Shown here: positions 34,379 to 43,187 of the stretch, in pieces
Numbering within the stretch: the stretch's first letter is position 1
Layout of the letters: each line of letters opens with the position of its first letter
NCBI RefSeq assembly: GCF_028737265.1
Contig: NZ_JAQZAK010000017.1
Location: 1 to 51,956, forward strand
Source of the DNA: Actinomycetospora callitridis
GTDB taxonomy: Bacteria; Actinomycetota; Actinomycetes; Mycobacteriales; Pseudonocardiaceae
DNA length: 51,956 nt
Reading direction: 5' to 3'
Made by a program: the position numbers and the translations under genes
Notes under the pieces: model-generated
What the model saw: only the letters and a program-made list of their open reading frames with translations
What the model was told of the DNA's origin: nothing
Database searches by the model: none

Positions 34379-35169
34379 GGCCGCGGGTACTCCCACCACG
34401 TCACCGCGGCGAGGCGGCCCGTGGGGTGCCCGCGGCGGTGGCTGAACAGCTGGTCGTCCTCGAAGGTGCAGCGCGTGTCGGTGTCGACGCGCGTGACGCC
34501 CAGCTCGGCCAGCTGCCGGCGCAGCCCGGCGCGCAGGTCGAGACCCGGGGTGCCGATCCGTGTGGTGGCGGCGCTGCCGGGCAGCGCGGCCTCCACCTCG
34601 TCGCGCATCTCCGCCGGGACCTCGTAGCAGAGGCCGCAGACCGCGGGGCCGAGGAGGACCTCGACGTGCTCGTTCTCGGCGCCGAGCTCGGTCATCGCCT
34701 CGAGCGTGCGCGCGAGGATCCCGTCGGCCGCCCCGCGCCGCCCGGCGTGGGCGGCGCCGACGACGCCGGCCGTGGGGTCGGCGAACAGCACCGGCACGCA
34801 GTCGGCGACGACGACGGCCAGCGCGAGGCGCGGCCGGTCGGTGACGAGCGCGTCCGCCGTGGGGGTCGGGCCGTCGGCCGAGGTGACGGTGGCGACGTCG
34901 GTGCCGTGCACCTGGTTCATCCACGCCACGCGCTCGGGACCCAGGCCGATGCCATTCCCGAGGCGCCGTCGGTTGGCGGCGACCGCCGCCGGGTCGTCGC
35001 CGACGTGGTCGCCGAGGTTGAACGAGTCGTACGGCGCCGCCGACCGGCCGCCCGCGCGGGTGGTGACCACCCGGCGGATCCGGACCGGAGGCCTCCCACC
35101 GTCATCAGCACCGCCGTCACCGGGATCGCGGTGACGAGCGGGACTGCTGCTTCCGGAGCGGACCGCCAC
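34375..35169 (-). CDS. pgeF: Peptidoglycan editing factor (YfiH/laccase-domain protein)
   Basis: This 264-residue protein of the former 'polyphenol oxidase' family is reported to hydrolyse miscoupled UDP-MurNAc-L-Ser in other bacteria. The zinc/catalytic residues are H88 in MNQVHGTD, C124 in ADCVPVLF and H141 in AAHAGRRG. The GTG at 35169 comes four bases after the ftsZ stop, and the gene overlaps yggS. The first ~28 residues are Pro/Gly/Arg-rich and unlikely to be structured. The placement in the wall-synthesis operon supports the editing role. Confidence 0.9.
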   Translation of the reverse strand: MAVRSGSSSPARHRDPGDGGADDGGRPPVRIRRVVTTRAGGRSAAPYDSFNLGDHVGDDPAAVAANRRRLGNGIGLGPERVAWMNQVHGTDVATVTSADGPTPTADALVTDRPRLALAVVVADCVPVLFADPTAGVVGAAHAGRRGAADGILARTLEAMTELGAENEHVEVLLGPAVCGLCYEVPAEMRDEVEAALPGSAATTRIGTPGLDLRAGLRRQLAELGVTRVDTDTRCTFEDDQLFSHRRGHPTGRLAAVTWWEYPRP

Positions 35170-35173
35170 TCCC

Positions 35174-36535
35174 TCAGCGTCTCATGAAGGAGGGGACGTC
35201 CACGTCGTCCTCGTCCGCGCTGCGGGCGGCCGGCGCCTCGCGTGCCGGGGTGGTCGAGGAGCCCTCGGCGGCGGTGGACGCCGCAGGGGCGGCGGCCGGG
35301 GCCGCCGGGGACCCGTGGGACCCGTTGGCGCCGTTGCCCGAGGACGCGGTCGCCGCCGCCGGGGTCTCCGCCGGACGCTCCACCGACGCGCGGTCGACGG
35401 CCGGCGTCGAGCCGGGCACCGTCGGGGCCGCCGAGACCGCGGGCGTCGGCCCGCCGACGTGGGAGACGTGGGAGGCGTGGGTGCCGGCCGGCGGCCGCTG
35501 GACCTGCCCGGCCTGGGCGCTCGCGGTGGACGTCGACGAACCCTGCGTCGACCCGAGGGCCTGGGGCTCGAGCTTCTTGTGCGTCGGGGACCCGGAGTCG
35601 AAGCCCGCGGCGATGACGGTCACGCGGACCTCGTCGCCCAGCGAGTCGTCGATGACCGTCCCGAAGATGATGTTCGCCTCGGGGTGCGCGGCCTCCTGGA
35701 CCAACGACGCCGACTCGTTGATCTCGAACAGGCCGAGGTCCGAACCGCCGGCGATCGAGAGCAGCACGCCGTACGCGCCGTCCATCGACGCCTCGAGAAG
35801 GGGCGAGTTGATCGCCTTGCCCGCCGCCTCGACCGCGCGGTTCTCGCCGCGCGCCGCTCCTATCCCCATCAGCGCGCTGCCCGCCCCGCTCATGACGCTC
35901 TTGACGTCGGCGAAGTCGAGGTTGATCAGGCCGGGGGTGGTGATCAGGTCGGTGATGCCCTGGACACCGGAGAGGAGCACCTCGTCCGCGCTGCGGAAGG
36001 CGTCCATCAGCGAGAGGCCCACGTCGCCCAGCTGCAGGAGGCGGTCGTTGGGGATGACGATCAGCGTGTCGCACTCGTTGCGGAGCTCGGTGATGCCGTT
36101 CTCGGCCTGCGTGGCGCGGCGCTTGCCCTCGAAGTTGAAGGGCCGCGTCACGACGCCGATCGTCAGGGCGCCGAGCTTGCGGGCGATGCTCGCGACGACG
36201 GGCGCGCCGCCGGTGCCGGTGCCGCCGCCCTCGCCCGCGGTCACGAAGACCATGTCGGCCCCCTTGAGGACCTCCTCGATCTCCTCGCGGTGGTCCTCGG
36301 CCGCGCGGCGGCCCACGTCCGGGGCCGCGCCGGCGCCGAGACCGCGGGTGAGCTCGCGACCGACGTCGAGCTTGACGTCGGCGTCGGACATCAGCAGCGC
36401 CTGCGCGTCGGTGTTCACCGCGATGAACTCGACGCCCTTGAGGCCGACCTCGATCATGCGGTTGACGGCGTTGACGCCGCCACCACCGATGCCGACCACC
36501 TTGATCACGGCCAGGTAGTTGTGCGGGGGCGTCAT
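35174..36535 (-). CDS. ftsZ: Cell division protein FtsZ
   Basis: This tubulin-like GTPase forms the Z-ring. The 453-residue protein has GIGGGGVNAV at 15-24, the tubulin signature GGGTGTG at 103-109, RPFNFEGKRR, and the T7-loop block NLDFADVKSVMS. A C-terminal variable linker (about 325-440) is rich in Pro, Ala, Ser and Thr, and the conserved tail VDVPSFMRR binds SepF/FtsW. The ATG at 36535 has AAAGGCG upstream. It has its own promoter region of 221 bases after ftsQ, so it can be expressed apart from the rest of the dcw operon. Confidence 0.97.
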   Translation of the reverse strand: MTPPHNYLAVIKVVGIGGGGVNAVNRMIEVGLKGVEFIAVNTDAQALLMSDADVKLDVGRELTRGLGAGAAPDVGRRAAEDHREEIEEVLKGADMVFVTAGEGGGTGTGGAPVVASIARKLGALTIGVVTRPFNFEGKRRATQAENGITELRNECDTLIVIPNDRLLQLGDVGLSLMDAFRSADEVLLSGVQGITDLITTPGLINLDFADVKSVMSGAGSALMGIGAARGENRAVEAAGKAINSPLLEASMDGAYGVLLSIAGGSDLGLFEINESASLVQEAAHPEANIIFGTVIDDSLGDEVRVTVIAAGFDSGSPTHKKLEPQALGSTQGSSTSTASAQAGQVQRPPAGTHASHVSHVGGPTPAVSAAPTVPGSTPAVDRASVERPAETPAAATASSGNGANGSHGSPAAPAAAPAASTAAEGSSTTPAREAPAARSADEDDVDVPSFMRR

Positions 36536-36585
36536 GAGTTCGCCTTTCGTGCGGGTTCTGGCGGCGGTCGTCGTCCGGGTCCGGC

Positions 36586-36615
36586 GTGTCGCAACCCTCG
36601 ACCTCGACTGGAGGT
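36586..36615 (-). promoter_or_regulatory. ftsZ upstream control element
   Basis: Within the ftsQ-ftsZ gap an AT-richer core reads, on the minus strand, CATAAACCTC followed by a mirrored GAGGT (inverted repeat 36601-36615). A GACAC pentamer, the core of the WhiA site in Streptomyces, lies at 36586-36590. The core resembles the AAACCTC-GAGGT sequence I recall from mycobacterial ftsZ upstream regions. Confidence 0.45.
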
Positions 36616-36756
36616 TTATGTTGAGGGGCCGCTGTCCGACGTGCGCACGGTAGGCAGGCGTGGCACGGCATTTCCACGAGGCGCGCCGGGCGTGTCCGCA
36701 CCTCACGTCACCCACTCGCCGGGCGGTCGACACTCTCGAGTGCTCCTCGAGGGTTG

Positions 36757-37662
36757 TCAGCGCACCACCGCGAGGTCGGGCGTCGAGACGTCGTACGCCA
36801 CGCCCGGGCGGGTCAGCAGGGCGGCGAGGACCGCGGCCTTGCGCTCGTTGTCCGCGTCGGCGCCCCAGCGGACCTCGCGGCCGCCGGTGAGGACGAAGCC
36901 GACGTCGAAACGGCCGTTGGCGCGCACCTCGACGACCTCGGCCCGCAGCGCCGCGGGCAGGGCCACGGCCACGTCGGCGGCGGCCCGGGTGGCCGGCTCG
37001 TCGGGCGACGGGATCATGCCCGGCGGCAGCGTGAGGGCCGGGATGCCCGGCGGGCGCTCGGGCATCGTGCGGTACCCGAAGCCGGTGGCGTCGACCAGCA
37101 GCACCCCGCCGGCGGGCGAGGGGGCCGCGAGCACCGGTTCGCGCTCGGTCACCGAGACGACGACGGTCCCCGGGTAGTCGCGGGACACGTCGACCGACGC
37201 GATCCGGGGCAGGGTGCGCACGTCCCGCGCCACCTCGTCGCCGTCGAGCCAGAGCAGCGACGTGCCCGGCGCGACGGCGGCGGCCGCGCGCACCGCCTCG
37301 ATCTGGTCGGGGGCCGCCCCCACGACCTCGACGTCGCGGACGTCGAGCAGGGGCGACCAGACGGTGAGCCACACGAGCACGGCGACCAGCGCGAGCGCCG
37401 CGGCGAGCCCGGCCCAGAGGCTCCGGCGGCGGCGCACCGGACGGGTCACCGAGGGGCGGGCGACCCGCGTGGCGCGCCCCGGCGAGCCGGCCGCGGCACC
37501 CGAGGGCCGGGCGCCGGCGCCCCCGGTACGGCGCTGCCGCGCCCGCTCCTGGCGCTCGGCGCCGTCGGACCGGGCCGTCCGCTCGGGGCGATCTCCCCGG
37601 CCCGCCCGGCCCGACCGGCCCGCCCGACCCGGGCGTCCGGTGGAGCGGGCCGGGCCGGTCAC
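36757..37662 (-). CDS. ftsQ: Cell division protein FtsQ
   Basis: This divisome assembly protein has a short cytosolic part, one membrane span and an outer domain. The 301-residue protein has an unusually long Arg/Gly-rich cytosolic tail (1-80), a span at about 82-101, then a POTRA domain (about 105-175, starting DVRDVEVVGA) and the FtsQ beta domain with GTVVVSVTEREPVLA. The GTG overlaps the murC stop. The basic tail may interact with the membrane or DNA; that is inference from charge. Confidence 0.92.
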   Translation of the reverse strand: MTGPARSTGRPGRAGRSGRAGRGDRPERTARSDGAERQERARQRRTGGAGARPSGAAAGSPGRATRVARPSVTRPVRRRRSLWAGLAAALALVAVLVWLTVWSPLLDVRDVEVVGAAPDQIEAVRAAAAVAPGTSLLWLDGDEVARDVRTLPRIASVDVSRDYPGTVVVSVTEREPVLAAPSPAGGVLLVDATGFGYRTMPERPPGIPALTLPPGMIPSPDEPATRAAADVAVALPAALRAEVVEVRANGRFDVGFVLTGGREVRWGADADNERKAAVLAALLTRPGVAYDVSTPDLAVVR

Positions 37663-39182
37663 CGCGGCTCGATCCCCGGGGGCACGCCGGCCTCGGTCTG
37701 ATCCGCGCGGCGCTCCAGCTCGGAGATCACCTCGGGGCCGAGGACGGTGATGTCGCCCGCCCCCATGGTGACGACGAGGTCACCGGGACGGGCGAGGTCG
37801 GCGAGCAGCGCCGGGACCTGCCCCCAGGAGGGCTCGTAGTGCACGTGCTCGGGCGGCAGCGTGAGCTGGCGGGCGATGAGCTCGCCGTTGACGCCGGGCT
37901 CGGGCTGCTCGCGGGCGCCGTAGACGTCGAGCACCACGACCTCGTCGGCCAGCGACAGGGCGGCGCCGAACTCGGCGGCGAAGTCGCGGGTGCGCGAGTA
38001 GAGGTGCGGCTGGAAGGCCACGATCAGCCGGCCGGTCCCGCCGAGCACCGGGCGGGCGGCGCGCAGCTGCGCGGCGACCTTGGTGGGCGCGTGGGCGTAG
38101 TCGTCGTACACCCGCACCCCGTCGGCGCTGCCGCGGAACTCGAAGCGCCGGCGCACGCCGTCGAAGCCGGCGAGGCCGTCGAGCAGCCCCTCCAGCGGGG
38201 CGCCGAGGTCGAGGCCCGCGAGCAGGGCGGCGCAGGCGTTGAGGGCCTGGTGCTCGCCGGGGACGGCGAGGCGCAGCTCGATCTCCTCCCCCGCCACCGC
38301 GAGGCGGAGCACCCCGAGCGCGCCCTCGGCGCGGTAGTCGAGCACGTGCGCGTCCTCGGGGCCGTTGGCGGTGCGCCCGTAGCGGCGCACCCGCACGCCC
38401 GCCTCCTCCGCGCGGACGCCGAGCGCAGCGGCGCCCGGGTCGTCGGCGCAGACCACGAGGGCCCCGCCCGGCTCGATCCGCGCGGCGAAGGCGTCGAAGA
38501 CCGCGACGTAGGCCTCGACGGTGCCGTGGTGGTCGAGGTGGTCGGGCTCGACGTTGGTGACGATCGCGACGGCCGGCGAGTAGGCGAGGAACGAGCCGTC
38601 GCTCTCGTCGGCCTCGGCGACGAAGACGTCGCCCAGACCGTGGTGGGCGCTCGACCCCGACGACAGCAGATCGCCGCCGATCATGAACGACGGGTCGGTG
38701 CCGCAGGCCTGCAGGGCGACGACGAGCATCGACGTGGTCGACGTCTTGCCCGCGCTGCCCGACACGCACGCGGCGCGGTGGTCCGCCATGAGCTCGGCGA
38801 GCACCGCGGAGCGGTGGAGCACGGGGATGCCGCGCGCGGCGGCCTCGAGCAGCTCGGGGTTGTCGGGGTCGGCCTGGTGCACGGCCTTCGTCGTGACCAG
38901 GCAGGTGGGCCCGCCGGGCAGGAGGTCGAGGTTGTGCGCGTCGTGGCCGACCGCGACCTCGGCGCCGAGCGCCCGGAGCGCGAGCACCGCGCGCGAGTCC
39001 TTGGCGTCGGACCCGGACACCATCGCCCCGCGGGCCAGCAGGATGCGGGCGATCCCGCTCATCGCCGCGCCGCCGGCCCCGATGAAGTGCACCCGCGACA
39101 GGAGCTGCGGCAGGGGCGGCACGTCCGCATCGGCCGTGTCGACCGTGGGGTGGTGCTGCTCCACCTGGTCCGTCGGGCTCAT
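37659..39182 (-). CDS. murC: UDP-N-acetylmuramate-L-alanine ligase
   Basis: MurC adds L-Ala to UDP-MurNAc, the first amino acid of the wall peptide. The 507-residue enzyme has the N-terminal Rossmann motif VHFIGAGGAAMSG (31-43), the ATP loop SGSAGKTSTTSM at 141-152, EADESDGS, and YDDYAHAPTKV in the C-terminal domain. The P-loop reads SGSAGKT where most MurC have GTHGKT. The ATG overlaps the murG stop; the gene's own stop overlaps ftsQ. Confidence 0.96.
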   Translation of the reverse strand: MSPTDQVEQHHPTVDTADADVPPLPQLLSRVHFIGAGGAAMSGIARILLARGAMVSGSDAKDSRAVLALRALGAEVAVGHDAHNLDLLPGGPTCLVTTKAVHQADPDNPELLEAAARGIPVLHRSAVLAELMADHRAACVSGSAGKTSTTSMLVVALQACGTDPSFMIGGDLLSSGSSAHHGLGDVFVAEADESDGSFLAYSPAVAIVTNVEPDHLDHHGTVEAYVAVFDAFAARIEPGGALVVCADDPGAAALGVRAEEAGVRVRRYGRTANGPEDAHVLDYRAEGALGVLRLAVAGEEIELRLAVPGEHQALNACAALLAGLDLGAPLEGLLDGLAGFDGVRRRFEFRGSADGVRVYDDYAHAPTKVAAQLRAARPVLGGTGRLIVAFQPHLYSRTRDFAAEFGAALSLADEVVVLDVYGAREQPEPGVNGELIARQLTLPPEHVHYEPSWGQVPALLADLARPGDLVVTMGAGDITVLGPEVISELERRADQTEAGVPPGIEPR

Positions 39183-40315
39183 GTCCGGGTCCTCCCGCTC
39201 ACGCTCGCGCCCGCTGCCTCGAGCACCGTGGCGGCCAGTGTCTCGTCCGCCCCCGCGTGCCCCGAACGCCGGGCCGCCGCGGCGGTGGCGGCGAGCCGGT
39301 CGGGGTCGCCGACGAGGCCGGTGACCAGGGAGGAGACCGTCTCGCCGGTCAGCTCGGCGTCGGCGACGAGCATGCCGCCGCCGGCGTCGACCACCGGGCG
39401 GGCGTTGAGCGCCTGCTCCCCGTTGCCGTGGGGCAGGGGGACGTAGATCGCGGGCAGCCCGACCGTCGACACCTCGGCGACGGTCATCGCGCCGGCCCGG
39501 CACAGCGCGACGTCCGCGGCGGCGTAGGCGAGGTCCATGCGCTCGAGATAGGGCACCGGGTGGTAGGGCGGGTGGGACGAGGACAGAGCCTCGACCCCGG
39601 TGATCCCGACGGCTGGCGTGTTCTTGGGCCCGTGGGCGTGCAGCACCGACACCCCGGCGGCGGTGAGCGCCGGGACCGCCGCGGACACCGCCTCGTTGAG
39701 CGAGCGGGCGCCCTGCGAGCCCCCGAACACCAGCAGCACCGGCCCCTGCGGGTCGAGGCCGAAGTGCGCGCGGGCCTGCGCGCGCAGCCCGGCCCGGTCG
39801 AGCTCGGTGATCTCGCGGCGCAGCGGGATGCCGATGACCTCCGCCCCGGCCAGCCCGCTGCCCGGCACCGCGGCGCACACGGCCCGCGCGAAGCGGGCGC
39901 CGACCTTGTTGGCCACGCCGGCGCGGGCGTTGGCCTCGTGGACCACGATCGGCAGGCGCATCGAGGCCGCGGCCAGGTAGGCGGGCAGGGAGACGTAGCC
40001 GCCGAAGCCGACGACGACGTCGGCGCCGACCTCCCGCAGCACCGCGCGGGTGCGGCGCACCGAGCGGACCACGCGCAGCGGCAGCTTCGCGAGGTCGAGG
40101 TTCGGCTTGCGCGGCAGCGGCACCGGCGGGATCAGCTCCAGCGGGTAGCCGCGCGCCGGGATCAGGCGGGTGTCGAGACCGCGTTCGGTACCGAGCGCCG
40201 TGACCCGGGCGTCGGGGCGCAGCCGGCGCACCGCGTCCGCGGTGGCCAGGGCCGGTTCGACGTGGCCGGCGCTGCCGCCGCCCGCCACCACCACCGAGGG
40301 CTCGTTCGACGTCAT
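39179..40315 (-). CDS. murG: UDP-GlcNAc:undecaprenyl-PP-MurNAc-pentapeptide GlcNAc transferase
   Basis: MurG converts lipid I to lipid II at the inner face of the membrane. The 378-residue GT28 enzyme has the glycine loop GGGSAGHVEPALA (12-24, H18), the second loop FGGSQGARSLN, and the UDP-GlcNAc site CRAGAMTVAEVS with HGNGEQALNA. The ATG at 40315 is preceded by a G-rich stretch. A 32-base gap separates it from ftsW, and the end overlaps murC. Confidence 0.95.
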   Translation of the reverse strand: MTSNEPSVVVAGGGSAGHVEPALATADAVRRLRPDARVTALGTERGLDTRLIPARGYPLELIPPVPLPRKPNLDLAKLPLRVVRSVRRTRAVLREVGADVVVGFGGYVSLPAYLAAASMRLPIVVHEANARAGVANKVGARFARAVCAAVPGSGLAGAEVIGIPLRREITELDRAGLRAQARAHFGLDPQGPVLLVFGGSQGARSLNEAVSAAVPALTAAGVSVLHAHGPKNTPAVGITGVEALSSSHPPYHPVPYLERMDLAYAAADVALCRAGAMTVAEVSTVGLPAIYVPLPHGNGEQALNARPVVDAGGGMLVADAELTGETVSSLVTGLVGDPDRLAATAAAARRSGHAGADETLAATVLEAAGASVSGRTRT

Positions 40316-40347
40316 GCCCCCATCGTCCGGGGCCGCCCCCGGCGCGT

Positions 40348-41664
40348 TCACCGGCCCCCTCCCCGGGGCCCGTCCCGTCGCGCCGGGCGGTCGGTCGCGG
40401 CGGCGCGCGGCAGGCTCGGCTCGGGCAGCCGCAGGGCCCGGGCGAGACGCCCCTGGCCGTGGGCGCGCAGGGCGGCGGCCGCCTCGGGCTCGTGGCGGGC
40501 GAAGTTCGCGAGCAGGCCGCCGGAGAGCAGGGCGAGCGCCAGCGACGTGCCGCCCGAGGACACCAGGGGCAGCGGGATGCCGGTGACCGGCAGCAGCCCG
40601 ACGACGTAGCCGATGTTGATGCAGGCCTGGGCCACCAGCCAGACGGTGAGCGTCGAGGCGACGACGCGGATCCACGGGTCGACGCTGCGGGCGGCGATCC
40701 GCAGCCCGACGTAGGCGAGCGTGACGAACAGGGCGATCACCGAGCCCGCCCCGACGAACCCCAGCTCCTCGCCGATGATCGCGAAGATGAAGTCGTTGTC
40801 GGCGTTGGGCAGGTAGTCCCACTTCGCCCGCCCCTGGCCCAGGCCCGCGCCGAACAGGCCGCCGTCGGCGAGCGAGTACAGCGCCTGGCGCGCCTGGTAG
40901 GCCGGTCCGAGCGGATCGGCCGTGTCCGGGTTGAGGAACGCGGTGATCCGGCTCTGCCGGTAGGTGGCGACGACGCCGAGCACCACCGAGGCCACGACGC
41001 CGCTCGAGACGATGAACGCCATCAGGCCCAGCGGCGCGCAGGCGAACCACAGCAGGGCGAACACGATGATCATCAGCGAGATCGTGGTGCCGAGGTCGGG
41101 CTGGAGGAGCACGAGCACGAGCACGAGCAGCGACACCGGCAGCAGTGGCATCAGCGCGGCGCGCCAGGTCCGCGGGTGCGGGCGGTGGCGGACGAGGACG
41201 TGCGCGCCCCAGAGCGCCAGCGCGATCTTCGTGAGCTCCGAGGGCTGCAGCGACAGCCCCGCGACGCGGAACCAGCTGCGCGAGCCGTTGACCATGGCGC
41301 CGAGCCCCGGCACCAGCACGAGCACCAGCAGCACCAGGCAGCCCGCGAGCAGCCAGGGGCTCGCCGCCCGCAGGCGCCGGGGCGGGACGCGCACGCCGAC
41401 CCAGAACAGGACGAGCCCGATCATGGCGAACACGGATTGCCGGAAGAACACGCCGTAGGACGAGCCGCCCGCGGCGTACGCCGACACCGCGGACGCCGAC
41501 AGCACCATGACCAGGCCGAGGGCGGTGAGCAGCCCGAACACCGCGAGCACGAGGTGCAGGGAGGTCAGCGGGCGTTCGAGCCACTGGTGCAGGGCCGCCC
41601 GGGCCTGGGCCAGGACGCCCGGACGGGCCGGGCGCTGCCGTGGCCGCCGGGCCGGCGCGCTCAC
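40348..41664 (-). CDS. ftsW: Lipid II polymerase FtsW (SEDS family)
   Basis: FtsW polymerises septal glycan strands with its partner PbpB (FtsI). The 438-residue protein has ten predicted spans after a basic 30-residue tail, with the SEDS blocks NGSRSWFRVAGLSLQPSE (around 127-144), QPDLGTT, and the PLPLVSSGGTS motif near the C-terminal spans. The last ~60 residues are cytosolic and Arg/Pro-rich. The GTG overlaps the murD stop. RodA is the alternative SEDS member, but the position in the dcw cluster favours FtsW. Confidence 0.95.
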   Translation of the reverse strand: MSAPARRPRQRPARPGVLAQARAALHQWLERPLTSLHLVLAVFGLLTALGLVMVLSASAVSAYAAGGSSYGVFFRQSVFAMIGLVLFWVGVRVPPRRLRAASPWLLAGCLVLLVLVLVPGLGAMVNGSRSWFRVAGLSLQPSELTKIALALWGAHVLVRHRPHPRTWRAALMPLLPVSLLVLVLVLLQPDLGTTISLMIIVFALLWFACAPLGLMAFIVSSGVVASVVLGVVATYRQSRITAFLNPDTADPLGPAYQARQALYSLADGGLFGAGLGQGRAKWDYLPNADNDFIFAIIGEELGFVGAGSVIALFVTLAYVGLRIAARSVDPWIRVVASTLTVWLVAQACINIGYVVGLLPVTGIPLPLVSSGGTSLALALLSGGLLANFARHEPEAAAALRAHGQGRLARALRLPEPSLPRAAATDRPARRDGPRGGGR

Positions 41665-43187
41665 GCTGCGCCGCCGGGCCTGCTCACGGTCTCGGGGGCG
41701 GGATCCGGGTCGGGGGGCGACGCCGCCCCGTGCGGGCCCACCCCGCCGGCGACGCTGCGCGCGGCGGCGGCGAACGCGTCGCCCCGCGCCGCGTAGTCGC
41801 GGAACATGTCCATGGAGGCCGCCGCGGGCGCGAGCAGCACGGTGTCGCCGGGCCCGGCCAGGGTGGCGGCGGCCCGCGCCGCCCTGGTCATCCCGCGCAT
41901 GCCCGCGTCGGGGTCCTGCCGGTCGTCGCTCACCGGCCCATCGTCACCCCCGCCCACGTCGAGGACGGGGACCTCGGGGGCGTGTCGCGTCAGCGCGGCG
42001 TGGACGCGGTCCCGGTCGCGACCCAGGACGACGGCGCCGGCGAGCCGGTCGCGGTGGGCGACGACGAGCTCGCCGACGTCGGCACCCTTGAGCAGGCCGC
42101 CCGCCACCCAGACGACGCGGGGGTGCGCGGCGAGGGACGCGGCGGCGGCGTGCGGGTTGGTGGCCTTGGAGTCGTCGACCCACCGGACCCCGCCGGCCTC
42201 GGCCACCACGGCCCCGCGGTGCGGGCCGGGGGCCACCGCGCGCAGACCGGCGGCCACCGCCTCGGGCGCCACCCCGTGGGCGCGGGCCAGGGCGGCCGCG
42301 GCCAGGGCGTTCAGCTCCCCGGGCGGGCCGGGCGGGGCGACGTCGGCGACCGGCGCGAGCGGCACGGCCTCGGCCTCGCCCTCGGACTCGGACTCGGCCT
42401 CGGCAGCACCGAACGCGCGGTCCACGAGGTGCCCGTCGACGATCCCCAGCTCGCCCGGGCCGGGCTCGCCCCGGGTGAACCCGACGTGGCGCGGGGCCGG
42501 CGCGGCGATCAGCAGCGCGGCGGCCTCGCGGTCGTCGAGGCCCGCGACCGCGACGTCACCGCGCAGCACCCGGGCCTTCGCGGCGCCGTAGGCGGCCATC
42601 GAGCCGTGCCAGTCGAGGTGGTCCTCGGCGAGGTTGAGCACCGCCCCGGCGAAGGGGCGCACCGACGGCGACCACTCGAGCTGGAAGCTGGACAGCTCCA
42701 CCGCCAGCACCCGGTGGCCCGCCCGCAGCGCGTCGACGACGGGCAGGCCGATGTTGCCGCAGGCGACGGTGTCCTCCCCCGCCGCGCGCAGGATCGCCTC
42801 GAGCATCGTCGTGGTGGTGGTCTTGCCGTTGGTGCCGGTGACCGCGAGCCAGCGCGGTGGGCCGACCGGGCAGATCGCCGGCTCGTCACCGAGCCACCAG
42901 GCGAGCTCCGGCTCGCCGACCATCGGCACCGACGCCGCGCGGGCCGCCAGCGCCAGCGGCGAGTCGGTGCGGAAGCCGGGGCTGGTCACCACGAGGTCGC
43001 ACCCCTTGGGCAGCGCCGCGAGCTCCTGGGTGCGGGCCACCGGGCGGCCGCCGAGCAGGTCCAGCTGGGCCTGGTCGCCGTCCGCGACCGTCACCCGGGC
43101 CCCGAGGTGCAGCAGCACGTCGACGACGGAGACCCCGGTGCGCCGGGCCCCGGCGACGAGCACGTGCCGGTCACGCCACTCAGCCAC
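41661..43187 (-). CDS. murD: UDP-N-acetylmuramoylalanine-D-glutamate ligase
   Basis: MurD adds D-Glu to UDP-MurNAc-L-Ala. The 508-residue enzyme has the ATP loop VTGTNGKTTTT at 116-126, NLAEDHLDWHG with the metal ligand, and DDSKATNPHA in the C-terminal domain. It is longer than usual through a Glu/Ser-rich insert at about 260-290 and a Gly/Asp-rich insert near 405-425. The GTG start lies inside the last codons of mraY, an 8-base overlap. The C-terminal 20 residues are Pro-rich. Confidence 0.95.
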   Translation of the reverse strand: MAEWRDRHVLVAGARRTGVSVVDVLLHLGARVTVADGDQAQLDLLGGRPVARTQELAALPKGCDLVVTSPGFRTDSPLALAARAASVPMVGEPELAWWLGDEPAICPVGPPRWLAVTGTNGKTTTTTMLEAILRAAGEDTVACGNIGLPVVDALRAGHRVLAVELSSFQLEWSPSVRPFAGAVLNLAEDHLDWHGSMAAYGAAKARVLRGDVAVAGLDDREAAALLIAAPAPRHVGFTRGEPGPGELGIVDGHLVDRAFGAAEAESESEGEAEAVPLAPVADVAPPGPPGELNALAAAALARAHGVAPEAVAAGLRAVAPGPHRGAVVAEAGGVRWVDDSKATNPHAAAASLAAHPRVVWVAGGLLKGADVGELVVAHRDRLAGAVVLGRDRDRVHAALTRHAPEVPVLDVGGGDDGPVSDDRQDPDAGMRGMTRAARAAATLAGPGDTVLLAPAAASMDMFRDYAARGDAFAAAARSVAGGVGPHGAASPPDPDPAPETVSRPGGAA

